Below, in pieces: positions 43,181 to 52,312 of a stretch of 64,000 bases of DNA. The first letter of the stretch is position 1, and each line of letters begins with the position of its first letter. The notes beneath the pieces were generated by a model, which searched no databases, was not told the DNA's origin, and saw nothing but the letters and a program-made list of their open reading frames with translations. This DNA is from Methylobacter sp. (lineage in GTDB: Bacteria > Pseudomonadota > Gammaproteobacteria > Methylococcales > Methylomonadaceae), in NCBI GenBank assembly GCA_030679035.1, contig JAUXTH010000101.1, positions 1 through 64,000 of the forward strand, in the 5' to 3' direction. Position numbers and translations under genes: made by a program.

Positions 43181-44143
43181 TTGATAGTCCAACATTCTAA
43201 AGTTTCAGTTATTGCCCCCGCCAGATTGCATATGGGCTTTATTGATTTAAGCGGATCGCTAGGCCGACATTTCGGCAGCATCGGCGTTGCGCTTAATGAA
43301 ATCAGCACCCGCCTGACGGTCACCGGAGCCGAGCAACTCACCATTAGCGGCCCCGCAGCACAGCGGGCTAAAAAGTGCGTGTCCCTGTTGTGCGAGGCGT
43401 TGCACGTATCCGACCAGCTCAATATCACCATTGAATCCGCGATTCCAGAACATGTAGGCTTGGGGTCAGGCACGCAAATGTCGCTCGCAATCGGCGCGGC
43501 GCTGAATGAATTTTACGGCTTGGAGCTGACTGTGCGTGAAATCGCCGCCGTGACTGACCGGGGCCTGCGTTCCGGTATCGGCATCGGCGTTTTTGAGCAG
43601 GGCGGGCTGGTGGTTGATGGCGGTCGCGGCGAAAAAACCATCACGCCGCCGGTATTGGCGCATATGGATGTGCCGGACGAGTGGCGGTTTATTCTGGTGT
43701 TCGATCAGCGCGGTCAGGGCCTGCACGGTCAGCAGGAAATACAGGCCTTTAATGAACTGCCGCCGTTCCCTCAGTCGGAAGCCGCGCGCTTATGCTATTT
43801 ATTGCTGATGCAGGGGCTACCTGCGGTGGCTGAAAACGACATCAGTAAATTCGGTGAGGTGATCAGCCGGCTGCAACGCTCGGTTGGCGAGCATTTCTCC
43901 TCGGCTCAGGGCGGTGTTTTTACCAGTCCCGAAGTTGCGGCAGCCATGCAATGGTTGGAGCGGCAAGGCGCGGTGGCTATCGGCCAGACCTCATGGGGGC
44001 CGACCGGATTTTGCGCCATTGATGGGGCCAAGTTGGCCGAATCGATTACCGAGCAGGCCAGGCTGGAGTTTGCGCACTTTGATAAGCTGAGTTTTGTGGT
44101 TGCCAGTGCGCGAAATAGCGGTGGGGAAGTTTTTGTCGGCTAG
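43181..44143 (+). CDS. mptG: Beta-ribofuranosylaminobenzene 5'-phosphate synthase (MptG)
   Basis: Beta-RFAP synthase joins p-hydroxybenzoate or p-aminobenzoate to PRPP, the first dedicated step toward the H4MPT side chain. The 320-residue GHMP-type product begins VSVIAPARLHMGFIDLSGS and has the glycine-rich EHVGLGSGTQMSLAIGAAL, GRGLRSGIGIGVFEQGGL-like sequence and GQTSWGPTGFC, all typical. The start appears to be TTG at 43181: the conserved N-terminal strand lies only seven codons in, and no ATG or GTG precedes it in frame. It is followed three bases later by an ATP-grasp gene. Confidence 0.93.
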   Translation: MIVQHSKVSVIAPARLHMGFIDLSGSLGRHFGSIGVALNEISTRLTVTGAEQLTISGPAAQRAKKCVSLLCEALHVSDQLNITIESAIPEHVGLGSGTQMSLAIGAALNEFYGLELTVREIAAVTDRGLRSGIGIGVFEQGGLVVDGGRGEKTITPPVLAHMDVPDEWRFILVFDQRGQGLHGQQEIQAFNELPPFPQSEAARLCYLLLMQGLPAVAENDISKFGEVISRLQRSVGEHFSSAQGGVFTSPEVAAAMQWLERQGAVAIGQTSWGPTGFCAIDGAKLAESITEQARLEFAHFDKLSFVVASARNSGGEVFVG

Positions 44144-44146
44144 AAT

Positions 44147-45298
44147 ATGACGCAGGACGGCAGTGTGGAAACGGTATTGATAGTCGCCAATTCAGCGCGC
44201 ATGTTGGCGCAGGCGGCGAAAAACGCAGGCTTGAAACCTCTGGTCATTGATCTGTTTGCCGATCTGGACACCCAAGGCTACGCAGAGGATTTTCGTCAGG
44301 TAAAATCATTAGCCGAACAAGACTTGGCGCCTGTCGTAGATTATTTTATCGAGCGTTATGCCGTCTCCCATGCCATTTACGGCAGCGGTTTTGAGTGTTA
44401 CCCGGAAAGCCTGAATTACTTGAACAATCGATTGATGATGCTGGGCAATTATCCTGATGTTTTTGCAAGGCAGCTGGATAAACAGGCGTTTTTTTCGACG
44501 CTGGATGAGTTAAACATTCCACACCCCGAGGTTGTTTTTAGTACGCCAGTTGATTGCGGCGGTGACTGGCTGCTTAAGCCTATGCAAGGGCAGGGCGGTG
44601 TTGGGATAAAACGTTACCACGCCGATGACAGTGCAAAGACATCAGTTTACTGGCAAAAATTTCAAGTCGGTAAGCCGCATTCGGTGCTGTTTTTGGCTGA
44701 CGGTCAGCATGTGCAAGTTGTCGGGTTTAACAGCCAATGGCCTGTTCGTTTAAGTGAAACTCAGGAGTTTGTTTTTTCAGGGGTGATCAACAGCACTGAT
44801 TTGTCGGATGCACACAAAGTTTTGATAACAGGCTGGCTAAAACAAATGGTTCCTGTGTTTGCGCTTAAAGGCTTAAATTCCCTGGATTTTATTTATGCGG
44901 ATGATTGCAGCTATGTCCTGGAAATCAATCCTAGGCCTTCCGCCAGTATGCAGTTATATGATCAGGATTTGCTGGTCGGGCATATTCAAGCATGTGTAGG
45001 GGCGACTTTAATCGCCCAGTTGCCAAAGACAGGGCGGCTAAAGTCGCCCCTACAGACGGGCTATCAAATTGTTTATGCCGAGCGTGATTTAATTATCCCC
45101 GATCATTTCGAATGGCCGGATTGGTGTATGGATTTGCCCAAATCCGGCGATATGTGTCGCGCAGGAGAACCGATTTGCAGTATTATTGCGCACCAAAAAA
45201 ACTCACGGTCGGTAGTGGAACAGCTGCGGACTAAACAACAACTTATCATTAGCAAACTAAAAGGTTTTGACCGTCATGGAATATACAGCCAGCGTTAA
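44147..45298 (+). CDS. ATP-grasp protein of the H4MPT island
   Basis: A 383-residue ATP-grasp ligase. A Rossmann-like start ([20 protein letters not shown]) leads to the ATP-grasp core with [18 protein letters not shown] and the metal-binding [15 protein letters not shown]. It is present in many methylotroph H4MPT islands, with substrate unassigned. Residues about 283-302 ([20 protein letters not shown]) are encoded by a palindromic repeat at 44995-45054 inserted in frame near the C-terminal domain boundary. Its 3' end overlaps mch. Confidence 0.85.
   Translation: MTQDGSVETVLIVANSARMLAQAAKNAGLKPLVIDLFADLDTQGYAEDFRQVKSLAEQDLAPVVDYFIERYAVSHAIYGSGFECYPESLNYLNNRLMMLGNYPDVFARQLDKQAFFSTLDELNIPHPEVVFSTPVDCGGDWLLKPMQGQGGVGIKRYHADDSAKTSVYWQKFQVGKPHSVLFLADGQHVQVVGFNSQWPVRLSETQEFVFSGVINSTDLSDAHKVLITGWLKQMVPVFALKGLNSLDFIYADDCSYVLEINPRPSASMQLYDQDLLVGHIQACVGATLIAQLPKTGRLKSPLQTGYQIVYAERDLIIPDHFEWPDWCMDLPKSGDMCRAGEPICSIIAHQKNSRSVVEQLRTKQQLIISKLKGFDRHGIYSQR
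44995..45054. repeat. Palindromic repeat inserted in frame in the ATP-grasp gene
   Basis: TGTAGGGGCGACTTTA (44995-45010) and its perfect complement (45039-45054) bound a 60-base hairpin element, exactly 20 codons. The GACTTTA core resembles the palindrome at 1-44. The frame is kept and no stop is introduced. Confidence 0.85.
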
Positions 45299-46259
45299 TA
45301 AATTGACCCAGCCCTTGGTGCAGCATCTACTCGATAATGCAGACAAATTGCGTTTAGGTGTGGAAAGGTTAGCCAACGGCTGCACCATTATCGACGCAGG
45401 CATTAAAGTGCCGGGCGGGATCGAGGCGGGTCGCATTATTGCTGAAATTTGTCTCGGCGGCATGGGTACGGTAACCATCAGCCACAGCACTTATACCGAT
45501 AACTGGCCGTTGTCTGTGAATGTCCATACCGGCAATCCGGTTCTGGGCTGTTTGGGCAGCCAATATGCAGGCTGGAGCTTGTCACATGAGAAATATTACG
45601 CATTAGGTTCAGGCCCAGCGCGGGCTATGGCAACCAAGCTTAAAGACGGCAAGCAGGAACCGGTTGAAGAGTTGTACAAGGAATTGGCTTATCAGGACAG
45701 CAATGATACTACCGTTTTGGTTATTGAAAATGATGCAGTGCCGCCGGTTGAAATCGTCGAGAAAGTCGCTGCCGCCTGCAAGGTCGATCCGTCAAAACTG
45801 ACTATTATCGTTACCCCGACCAGCAGTTTGGCCGGCGGCGTGCAAGTGGTTGCCAGGGTGCTTGAAGTGGCTATGCACAAGGCTCATGCCCTACATTTCC
45901 CGCTGGAGAATATTATTGACGGTAGCGGCAGTGCGCCGATCTGCCCCCCGCACCCGAATTTTGTCAAAGCGATGGGGCGCACTAACGATGCGATTTTATT
46001 TGCCGGTCAGGTGCATATTTTTGTCAAAGGCACGGACGAAGCGGCTGAGAAACTGGCTAAGGAATTGCCCAGTTCAACCTCTAAAGATTACGGCAAACCG
46101 TTTGCGGACATCTTTAAGCAGTATGAATACGATTTCTTTAAGATTGACGCGATGTTGTTTAGCCCGGCCAGCGTTATTGTGACTGCGGTGGAATCAGGCA
46201 AAAGTTTTCGTGCGGGTAAGCTGGACAATGCCTTGTTGGATCAATCGTTTGGGGCGTAG
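45276..46259 (+). CDS. mch: Methenyl-H4MPT cyclohydrolase
   Basis: Hydrolyses methenyl-H4MPT to formyl-H4MPT in the formaldehyde oxidation route. The 327-residue protein has the family blocks [67 protein letters not shown] and [11 protein letters not shown]. The ATG at 45276 is preferred; AAAGG at 45259-45263 is the likely ribosome site, and a TTG at 45267 is too close to it. It overlaps the preceding ATP-grasp gene by 23 bases. Length is normal. Confidence 0.97.
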   Translation: MEYTASVNKLTQPLVQHLLDNADKLRLGVERLANGCTIIDAGIKVPGGIEAGRIIAEICLGGMGTVTISHSTYTDNWPLSVNVHTGNPVLGCLGSQYAGWSLSHEKYYALGSGPARAMATKLKDGKQEPVEELYKELAYQDSNDTTVLVIENDAVPPVEIVEKVAAACKVDPSKLTIIVTPTSSLAGGVQVVARVLEVAMHKAHALHFPLENIIDGSGSAPICPPHPNFVKAMGRTNDAILFAGQVHIFVKGTDEAAEKLAKELPSSTSKDYGKPFADIFKQYEYDFFKIDAMLFSPASVIVTAVESGKSFRAGKLDNALLDQSFGA

Positions 46260-46267
46260 AGCATCGC

Positions 46268-47176
46268 GTGGGTCGTATAGTAATTTTTACCGATGATCCC
46301 GGCTGGCATGGCAAACAATTAAGTTTGGCTTTTGCCGGTCGCGGTTATACCGCTGACTATGTTTCGTTGACTCAATGCCGGTTTGCAATCGAATCCGGTC
46401 AACAACCGATCTTTATTCCAGGCTTTGAATACGCGCTACCCGATGCGGTTTTTGTCCGTGGCGTGCCCGGCGGTTCGCTGGAAGAAGTCGTGTTGTACCT
46501 GGATTTTCTGCATGCGCTAAAGGCGATGGGGATTCCTGTCTACAATGACGGGCATGCGGTAGAGCGCAGTGTCGATAAGGCCATGACCAGCTTTTTGTTG
46601 CACCATGCAGGGCTGCCGACGCCGATGACCTGGGTGCTGCGCGACCGTGAGGAAGCGTTAAGGATTGCGGAGGCCGAATTAAAAAAGGGGAATTTGCTGA
46701 TTAGCAAGCCCTTGTTCGGCTCGCAGGGCGAAGGTATACGCCGCATTGAAAAATCGACCGACTTGTTCTGGCTGACCGGCAGCCATGGCGTTTATTATCT
46801 GCAACGTTTTGTTCATTGCGAAGGCGAGGGGTTTTCAGATAACCGCGTGTTTGTGATTAACGGCAAGGCGGTTGCTGCAATGCGCAGGCGCGGAAAATTC
46901 TGGCTTAATAACGTTGCCAGGGGCGCGACCTGTGAGCTGATTGATTTGGAGCCTGAAATGGTCGATTTGGCCGTTAAGGCCACGACCGCATTGGCGATGG
47001 ATTATGCCGGTGTCGATATTATCAAGGACAGGGAAGGGCGTTGCACAATCATTGAAGTTAACAGCATACCGGCATGGAAAGGGCTGGAAAGCGTTTGCGA
47101 TGTGAATATTGCCGAGCTGATGGTCGACGATTTAATAAGCCGCAAGATGAACAAAAAAACTGTAGCCGCAGCATGA
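46268..47176 (+). CDS. RimK-like ATP-grasp ligase (MptN-like)
   Basis: A 302-residue ATP-grasp protein of the RimK group, like the archaeal ligase MptN, which adds L-glutamate to the tetrahydrosarcinapterin side chain. It has FTDDPGWHGKQL at the N-terminus, the ATP-binding LLISKPLFGSQGEGIRRI and the metal-binding IIEVNSIPAWKGLE. The start is GTG at 46268, eight bases after mch. Its stop overlaps the next start (ATGA at 47173-47176). A role in finishing the H4MPT side chain is inferred from family and context. Confidence 0.85.
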   Translation: MGRIVIFTDDPGWHGKQLSLAFAGRGYTADYVSLTQCRFAIESGQQPIFIPGFEYALPDAVFVRGVPGGSLEEVVLYLDFLHALKAMGIPVYNDGHAVERSVDKAMTSFLLHHAGLPTPMTWVLRDREEALRIAEAELKKGNLLISKPLFGSQGEGIRRIEKSTDLFWLTGSHGVYYLQRFVHCEGEGFSDNRVFVINGKAVAAMRRRGKFWLNNVARGATCELIDLEPEMVDLAVKATTALAMDYAGVDIIKDREGRCTIIEVNSIPAWKGLESVCDVNIAELMVDDLISRKMNKKTVAAA

Positions 47177-48015
47177 TTTCGCCAGAGCAACTCAGCGAAC
47201 TTTATCGGCAAGCCTGCGAGGTGGACGTGCAGGCATTTAAGCCCGGCAATGTCAGTGTTTATGCGGATGGTCATGATATGACTGTGGCCGATTTTAGGCT
47301 CAGCGCCAAGGTCAGCGCCGAGCCACTTTGTAATCCCGATTATTCCCTCGGTGAAAAAATCTATTATGCCGTCAAGGCGACGCGCGAGGCGGTAGGTTGC
47401 AATACTAATCTGGGTATTATTTTGCTTTGTGCGCCGTTGATTGAGGCAATCAGTCAGCATTCTGGATTAACGTTAAGGCAGGCGGTAAGCAAGGTTCTTG
47501 GCGAATCAACGATAGAAGATGCCGACTGGGTTTTTAAGGCTATAACATTGGCGTCTCCTGGGGGGCTGGGTAGCTCTGATCAGCAGGATGTTAATGAAAA
47601 AGCGTCGGTTACATTGCTTGATGCAATGAAAATAGCCAGTGAGAAAGATCGTATCGCACTCCAATACACAACTGATTATCAAGATATTTTTAATTTCGCA
47701 GTTTTAAGGTATACTATTGGTTTTAATCGGTGGGGCGACAGGAATTGGGCGGCGGTGGCAGTGTATGCTGACATGCTGAGTCACTTTCCCGACAGTCATA
47801 TCGAAAGAAAATACGGAAATCAGTACTCTGAGATGGTCACTATAAAAATGGCTCAGCTCAGTGAGGAGCTGTACAAAACTGATAATCCTGAGCACATAAA
47901 GCCGTTGCTTTTTTGTCTGGATCAGGAGCTTAAGTTTTATGGTATTAATCCGGGTACTACAGCTGACATGATCGTGGCTACAGTATTAACGGCATTTTTA
48001 GAGGAACTTAATTAG
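47173..48015 (+). CDS. CitG/MdcB-like triphosphoribosyl transferase homolog
   Basis: About 280 residues from the ATG at 47173. It has the CitG-family features VQAFKPGNVSVYADGHDM, RLSAKVSAEPL, a Thr-Asn-Leu-Gly-rich block (GCNTNLGIILLCAPLI) and ASPGGLGSSDQQDV. CitG makes triphosphoribosyl-dephospho-CoA, but this subgroup occurs in methylotroph H4MPT islands, where it may attach a ribosyl-phosphate group in cofactor synthesis. Its exact reaction is unknown. The frame open to 47074 lies inside the previous gene. Confidence 0.8.
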   Translation: MISPEQLSELYRQACEVDVQAFKPGNVSVYADGHDMTVADFRLSAKVSAEPLCNPDYSLGEKIYYAVKATREAVGCNTNLGIILLCAPLIEAISQHSGLTLRQAVSKVLGESTIEDADWVFKAITLASPGGLGSSDQQDVNEKASVTLLDAMKIASEKDRIALQYTTDYQDIFNFAVLRYTIGFNRWGDRNWAAVAVYADMLSHFPDSHIERKYGNQYSEMVTIKMAQLSEELYKTDNPEHIKPLLFCLDQELKFYGINPGTTADMIVATVLTAFLEELN

Positions 48016-48135
48016 TAACAATACTGTTACTAATAGGGCTTCAAAAGGAATTTGTTAAAAACAAATAAGGGGACATTAATAATGTCGATAGTAGATTCAA
48101 TTTTTTCATTTTTTTCTTCACAGGAGATAGTAAGC

Positions 48136-48645
48136 ATGGCTAAGATTAATAAATTATGCGTTGGCGAATCTTTAGTTGGTGAAGGCAACGAAGTTGCTCA
48201 CATCGATTTGATGGTTGGACCACGTGGTTCAGCTGCTGAAACAGCATTCGCAAACTGCTTAACAAACAACAAAGACGGCTTTTCCAGCTTGTTGGCTGTT
48301 GTTGCACCTAACTTGATGGTTAAACCTTCAACTGTTATGTTCAACAAAGTAACAATCAAAGGCGCAAAACAAGCTGTTCAAATGTTTGGCCCAGCTCAAC
48401 GCGGTGTTGCTATGGCTGTTGCTGATTGTGTAGAAGACGGCACAATCCCTGCTGCTGAAGCTGATGATTTATTCGTATCAGTTGGTGTATTCATTCACTG
48501 GGCTGCAGAAGACGATGCTAAAATCCAACAATACAACTACGAAGCTACTAAAGAAGCTCTGAAACGTGCTGTTGCTGGTACTCCTACTGCTGCTGAAGTT
48601 GTTGCAGCTAAAGGTACTGCTGTACATCCATTCGCTGCTAACTAA
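48136..48645 (+). CDS. fae: Formaldehyde-activating enzyme
   Basis: Condenses formaldehyde with H4MPT to methylene-H4MPT, the entry step for formaldehyde oxidation and detoxification. The 169-residue product starts [20 protein letters not shown] and has the catalytic His22 (AHIDLMVGP), [13 protein letters not shown] and [22 protein letters not shown] at 48122-48127 fits the ATG at 48136. An in-frame ATG with its own GGGGA site exists at 48082 and would add 18 hydrophobic residues. Codon choice is narrow (GCT, GTT, AAC, CCT preferred), as for a highly expressed gene. A strong terminator follows. Confidence 0.97.
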   Translation: MAKINKLCVGESLVGEGNEVAHIDLMVGPRGSAAETAFANCLTNNKDGFSSLLAVVAPNLMVKPSTVMFNKVTIKGAKQAVQMFGPAQRGVAMAVADCVEDGTIPAAEADDLFVSVGVFIHWAAEDDAKIQQYNYEATKEALKRAVAGTPTAAEVVAAKGTAVHPFAAN

Positions 48646-48670
48646 GATTTACTTAAGTTAAAGAATGCTA

Positions 48671-48700
48671 AAAATACCCCGGCTTAAGGGGTATTTTTTT
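48671..48700 (+). terminator. Rho-independent terminator after fae
   Basis: AAAATACCCC-GGCTTAA-GGGGTATTTTTTT: a ten-base perfect stem with a T run on the plus strand. The A run on the other side means it can also stop the convergent HisA-like gene, whose stop codon is just downstream at 48703. Confidence 0.92.
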
Positions 48701-48702
48701 GC

Positions 48703-49389
48703 CTAAAATTTAGGAATATCTTCGGCTTTAATGGTGCCGGAGTGTAAAGCACTGGCAACCAGTGCCAGATGAATTCCCACTTCACGCAAAGCGATTAAAT
48801 CCTGCTTATTTCTGATGCCGCCTGCGGCAATAAAGTTTTTGTCGGGGTATCGCCTGCAAAAACCAGTTAATTTCTCCAGGTCGGGGCCATGGCTGCTGCC
48901 TACACGATTTAACGTCATGATGATGATGTTTTCCGGCCAAAAAGTCGGGTCGGAAAAAAGACTAGGCGCGCCCAAAGCATCTGAACTTGAATAATCCAGC
49001 GACAGAATAAAGTTGTTTTTATAGGCTTTTATTTCCGAGATGGTTTCATTCCTATAGGATTCGCTGCCTAAGACGGGGAGAGTGTTGCCGGGATGCGCTA
49101 TGCTCTGATCGTATTTTTGATAACCCCGGTCTATCCAGAAGGTAACGTGCGGGAAGCGATTTAACACGTCCGCTATCAAGCGGCTATGGTCGCCCTGATC
49201 AGTAATTGCGTTCAAGTCTGCAATATAGAAAGTGTCAAATTCATAAACCCCCAGGAATGCCTCAATAACCTGAAAAATATCAGGCGACTTGCACAGTTCG
49301 GTGTTAATGGGTTGATAGTGTTCGCGATTGCCTTGTCGGGCGTGGACTACAACGCCGTCCTTTAAGTCGATTACCGGGATTATTTTCAT
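48703..49389 (-). CDS. HisA-like TIM-barrel protein (COG1411-like)
   Basis: About 228 residues from the ATG at 49389 (MKIIPVIDLKDG). It is a phosphoribosyl-isomerase-like barrel: IPVIDLKDGVVVHARQG at strand 1, FYIADLNAI at strand 2, FILSLDYSS in the middle and FIAAGGIRNKQDL near the end, where HisA binds phosphate. Divergence from HisA and its place in the C1 island suggest a role in methanofuran or H4MPT synthesis rather than histidine synthesis. It is convergent with fae and divergent from the next ATP-grasp gene. The longer frame to 49452 reads into a repeat. Confidence 0.82.
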   Translation of the reverse strand: MKIIPVIDLKDGVVVHARQGNREHYQPINTELCKSPDIFQVIEAFLGVYEFDTFYIADLNAITDQGDHSRLIADVLNRFPHVTFWIDRGYQKYDQSIAHPGNTLPVLGSESYRNETISEIKAYKNNFILSLDYSSSDALGAPSLFSDPTFWPENIIIMTLNRVGSSHGPDLEKLTGFCRRYPDKNFIAAGGIRNKQDLIALREVGIHLALVASALHSGTIKAEDIPKF

Positions 49390-49401
49390 AAAAACAGGAT
49401 T

Positions 49402-49468
49402 TGGGACCAAAGCCAGCTTTGGACTCCATAAATTATAGGTGCTGGAGTTCAAAGCTGGCTTTGAACTG
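49402..49468. repeat. Palindromic repeat between divergent genes (AAAGCTGGCTTTG type)
   Basis: ACCAAAGCCAGCTTTGGA (49406-49423) and GAGTTCAAAGCTGGCTTTGA (49445-49464) are two self-complementary units 20 bases apart. The second matches 23472-23491 between cobalamin genes. It fills the gap between the HisA-like and MfnD-like genes. Confidence 0.8.
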
Positions 49469-49513
49469 GTGATACAATATTGCGTTTTATTTTATAGCTG
49501 TTTATTGAGTATT

Positions 49514-50506
49514 GTGAAAATTCTGGTATTTGAGTATATCACTGGCGGCGGCTTTAATAAGCAGGAGTTGCCGGATTCCCTGGTTGATGAGGGGCGGTTG
49601 ATGTTGAATGCGCTGCTCGATAACCTGATCAGGATAAACCGTCTCGAAGTCACGGTCATGATGGACTGGAGACTTAATGAGTCAATCAGCATGGCAGGCA
49701 TAAACACTATTGTCATCAGGCCGGAGCATGACATTAGTGAAGAATTTGCGCGATTGGTTAAGCAATCTGACCTGGTATGGCCGATAGCGCCGGAATTTGA
49801 CGGTATCCTGCAAACCCTGTGTCAAACGGTTGAATCATTAGGCAAGATGTTACTTACAGCACCTGCAACAGCCGTTGCCATTGCCGGTAATAAACTCAAG
49901 ACTTATGAGCAGCTCAACTGTCATCAAATAACCGCCGTTTCTACCCGGATGCTTGAGAAAAATGATTATGCCCCCGGTGAGTGGATCGTTAAGCCGGTTG
50001 ATGGCGTAGGCTGTGCAGACAGTTATGTAATCACTAATCGGCAGGAGTTCGAACGGATGGCGGCACGAAAAGGCGAATACATCATCCAACCGCATCTTCA
50101 GGGCGCAAAAACCAGTCTTTCTTGTTTATTCAAGCAAGGTCGCGGTTGGCTGGTCTGTGCCAATTTGCAGCATTTTGACTTCATCAACCAGCAATACCAG
50201 TTGGCGGACATCGTGGTGAACCACCACCAAGACTTAGGCGTCTACCAGTCTGTGATAACTAAAATAGCCCAAGCATTGCCTGAGTTGTGGGGTTATGTCG
50301 GTATCGATTTGATAGAAACTGCTACACAAACATGGGTGCTTGAAATAAACCCCCGCCTGACCACCTCATTTGTGGGCATATACGAAGCTTTAGGCATCAA
50401 TATTGCCGAAGTGGTTTTGCAGTTACTGCATGGTGAGCCGACACTCATCCCGGTTTGTAACAGACCTGTTGCCGTTCAAGCAAAAAAGGAAGCTTATGCA
50501 AGCTAA
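49514..50506 (+). CDS. ATP-grasp ligase (MfnD-like, tyramine-glutamate ligase type)
   Basis: About 330 residues from GTG at 49514 (VKILVFEYITGGGF). ATP-grasp features are EWIVKPVDGVGCADSY and LEINPRLTTSFVGIYEAL. The opening FEYITGGG is typical of the group that includes archaeal MfnD, which joins glutamate to tyramine in methanofuran synthesis. Next to the MfnF-like gene, this supports a methanofuran branch. TTG at 49505 is an alternative start. It overlaps the next gene by 11 bases. Confidence 0.82.
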   Translation: MKILVFEYITGGGFNKQELPDSLVDEGRLMLNALLDNLIRINRLEVTVMMDWRLNESISMAGINTIVIRPEHDISEEFARLVKQSDLVWPIAPEFDGILQTLCQTVESLGKMLLTAPATAVAIAGNKLKTYEQLNCHQITAVSTRMLEKNDYAPGEWIVKPVDGVGCADSYVITNRQEFERMAARKGEYIIQPHLQGAKTSLSCLFKQGRGWLVCANLQHFDFINQQYQLADIVVNHHQDLGVYQSVITKIAQALPELWGYVGIDLIETATQTWVLEINPRLTTSFVGIYEALGINIAEVVLQLLHGEPTLIPVCNRPVAVQAKKEAYAS

Positions 50507-51554
50507 TAATATAGTTGGCTGGGATATAGGCGGCGCTCATGTCAAAGCGGCGGTAATCAAAGACGGTGAGATTATCTCCGTTTATCAGCAACCGTGCCCG
50601 TTATGGAAAGGACTGGCTGAACTGCAACAGGCTGTGAACACGATTATGTTGGAATTGGGCGGTTCGAATCGTCATGCTATCACCATGACCGGCGAGTTGG
50701 TTGATTTGTTCGACAATCGGGACGATGGCGTCAAACAAATCATCCAAACCATGACCGAGCTGTTGCCGGGATCTGAATTGCTGATTTTCGCAAGCCAGCA
50801 AGGTTTTCTGCAATGCTCGCAAATTGAAGCGAGGCATTTTTCCTCCATCGCCTCCGCCAACTGGCTGGCCAGTGCCTTGTTTGCCGCGCAAAAAGTCGGC
50901 AGCGGGCTATTTGTCGATTGCGGCAGTACCACCACTGATATACTGCTGCTCAATGACGGGCAAGTGCTGGCGGAAGGCTACACCGATTACCAGCGTTTAC
51001 TGTCTCAAGAGTTGATTTACACCGGTATCGTCAGAACCGCTGTGATGGCCGTTACCCAAACAGCGCAGGATCAGGGCAAAAAAATCGGCCTGATGGCCGA
51101 GTATTTCGCCACCATGGCCGATGTCTATCGCGTCACCGGCGAACTTAATGACGCCCATGATCAAACCGATACGGCGGATGGTGCGGAAAAAACAGTCCTG
51201 GCCAGCGCCAGACGGTTATCTCGGATGATCGGTTGTGATTTTTATCCCGACGAACTGCCGCGCTGGCAACAATTCGCCGAAAACATCCGCGCTCAGCAAA
51301 TACAGCAAATACAGCGCGGCTGCGAAACCCGGTTGTCCCAACATGAGCTTGCACAAAACAGCCCGTTGATCGGTGCCGGAGTAGGGCGCTTCTTGGTTAA
51401 ACGGGTTGCATTGAACTTGGATCGTCCTTATCTGGATTTTTCTGACTTATTGCCGGTAGTCGCAATTGGATCCGATATGACGGCTGCTGACTGCGCTCCA
51501 GCGGCGGCGATAGCGTATTTGGCAGAGGAGTTGGGCGATGTTTTTAATAAATAG
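50496..51554 (+). CDS. Hydantoinase-like H4MPT-linked protein (MfnF-like)
   Basis: About 352 residues from the ATG at 50496, with ribosome site AAAGGA. It belongs to the ASKHA/hydantoinase-A fold: VGWDIGGAHVKAAV as the first phosphate loop, LFVDCGSTTTDILLL as the second and PVVAIGSDMTAADCAPAAAIAYL near the end. It matches the family described as an H4MPT-linked C1 transfer pathway protein, related to archaeal MfnF, which couples the furan and tyramine-glutamate parts of methanofuran. It is co-directional with and coupled to the MfnD-like gene. Function is inferred from family. Confidence 0.85.
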   Translation: MQANNIVGWDIGGAHVKAAVIKDGEIISVYQQPCPLWKGLAELQQAVNTIMLELGGSNRHAITMTGELVDLFDNRDDGVKQIIQTMTELLPGSELLIFASQQGFLQCSQIEARHFSSIASANWLASALFAAQKVGSGLFVDCGSTTTDILLLNDGQVLAEGYTDYQRLLSQELIYTGIVRTAVMAVTQTAQDQGKKIGLMAEYFATMADVYRVTGELNDAHDQTDTADGAEKTVLASARRLSRMIGCDFYPDELPRWQQFAENIRAQQIQQIQRGCETRLSQHELAQNSPLIGAGVGRFLVKRVALNLDRPYLDFSDLLPVVAIGSDMTAADCAPAAAIAYLAEELGDVFNK

Positions 51555-51609
51555 CGATTCGATACCTTAATAGTTGTGTTAAAATATTTCTTTTTGTCAA
51601 CATTAATAA

Positions 51610-52179
51610 ATGTTTACAGGCTCTATGGAAAAAGTTGATGTATTTGAACTGATCGAACGGATGTCCGCGTTGATCCGCTCTGAAGAACGTAAAAAATGCA
51701 CAGAATTAGGCTTGCAGCCGGTTCATTTGCAGGTCATGGACTATTTATCGCGCTGTAACCGCTACAGCGACACTCCGGCTGCGCTGACCAATTACCTGGG
51801 CATGACCCGCGGCACCGTTTCCCAGACCTTGCTGCTGCTGGAAAAAAAAGGTTACATAAAAAAAACTGCCGATGTAAATGATCGGCGTATGGTGCATCTT
51901 AGCCTTTTGGTTGAAGGCGATGCCATCTTGAATAAAGCCCGTCCGGCAGATTTATACAGTCAGGCTTCGGCAATATTTAATGAAAATGAAAGCCAGGAAA
52001 ATGTTTTTGTTAATGCACTGACTGCGCTGCAAAAAGCCAATAAATCACAATCATTCGGGCTTTGTAAAACCTGCAAATACTTTACTACCACTTCGGGTGG
52101 CTTTGTTTGCGGCTTAACCAAAGAACAGCTTAGCCAAATCGATAGTGAGAAGATATGTCAGGAGCATACCGTTAGTTGA
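51610..52179 (+). CDS. MarR-family regulator with C-terminal Cys cluster
   Basis: A 189-residue regulator. Residues about 10-130 are a MarR winged helix (LGLQPVHLQVMDYLSRC, AALTNYLGMTRGTVSQTLLLLEKKGYI, DVNDRRMVHLSL, including the usual DxR in the wing). After residue 147 a tail has Cys152, Cys155, Cys167 and Cys183 (CKTCKYF, FVCGLT, KICQEH), suited to bind zinc or an iron-sulfur cluster. It is 55 bases after the MfnF-like gene, on the same strand, so it may control the H4MPT/methanofuran genes in response to metal, redox or oxygen. ATG at 51610 is used; 51625 is a possible alternative. Confidence 0.85.
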   Translation: MFTGSMEKVDVFELIERMSALIRSEERKKCTELGLQPVHLQVMDYLSRCNRYSDTPAALTNYLGMTRGTVSQTLLLLEKKGYIKKTADVNDRRMVHLSLLVEGDAILNKARPADLYSQASAIFNENESQENVFVNALTALQKANKSQSFGLCKTCKYFTTTSGGFVCGLTKEQLSQIDSEKICQEHTVS

Positions 52180-52312
52180 TGACGGCCGCACTTGCAAAAA
52201 AAGGAAGACCGGCAATACTTAAGCAACCTGTGAATTAGGTAGATGATTAACTGAGCTTTTTTCCAGGAAACTGCTAGGCTTACTAGGTTGCCCTAATTAA
52301 TCAGAGAAGAAC

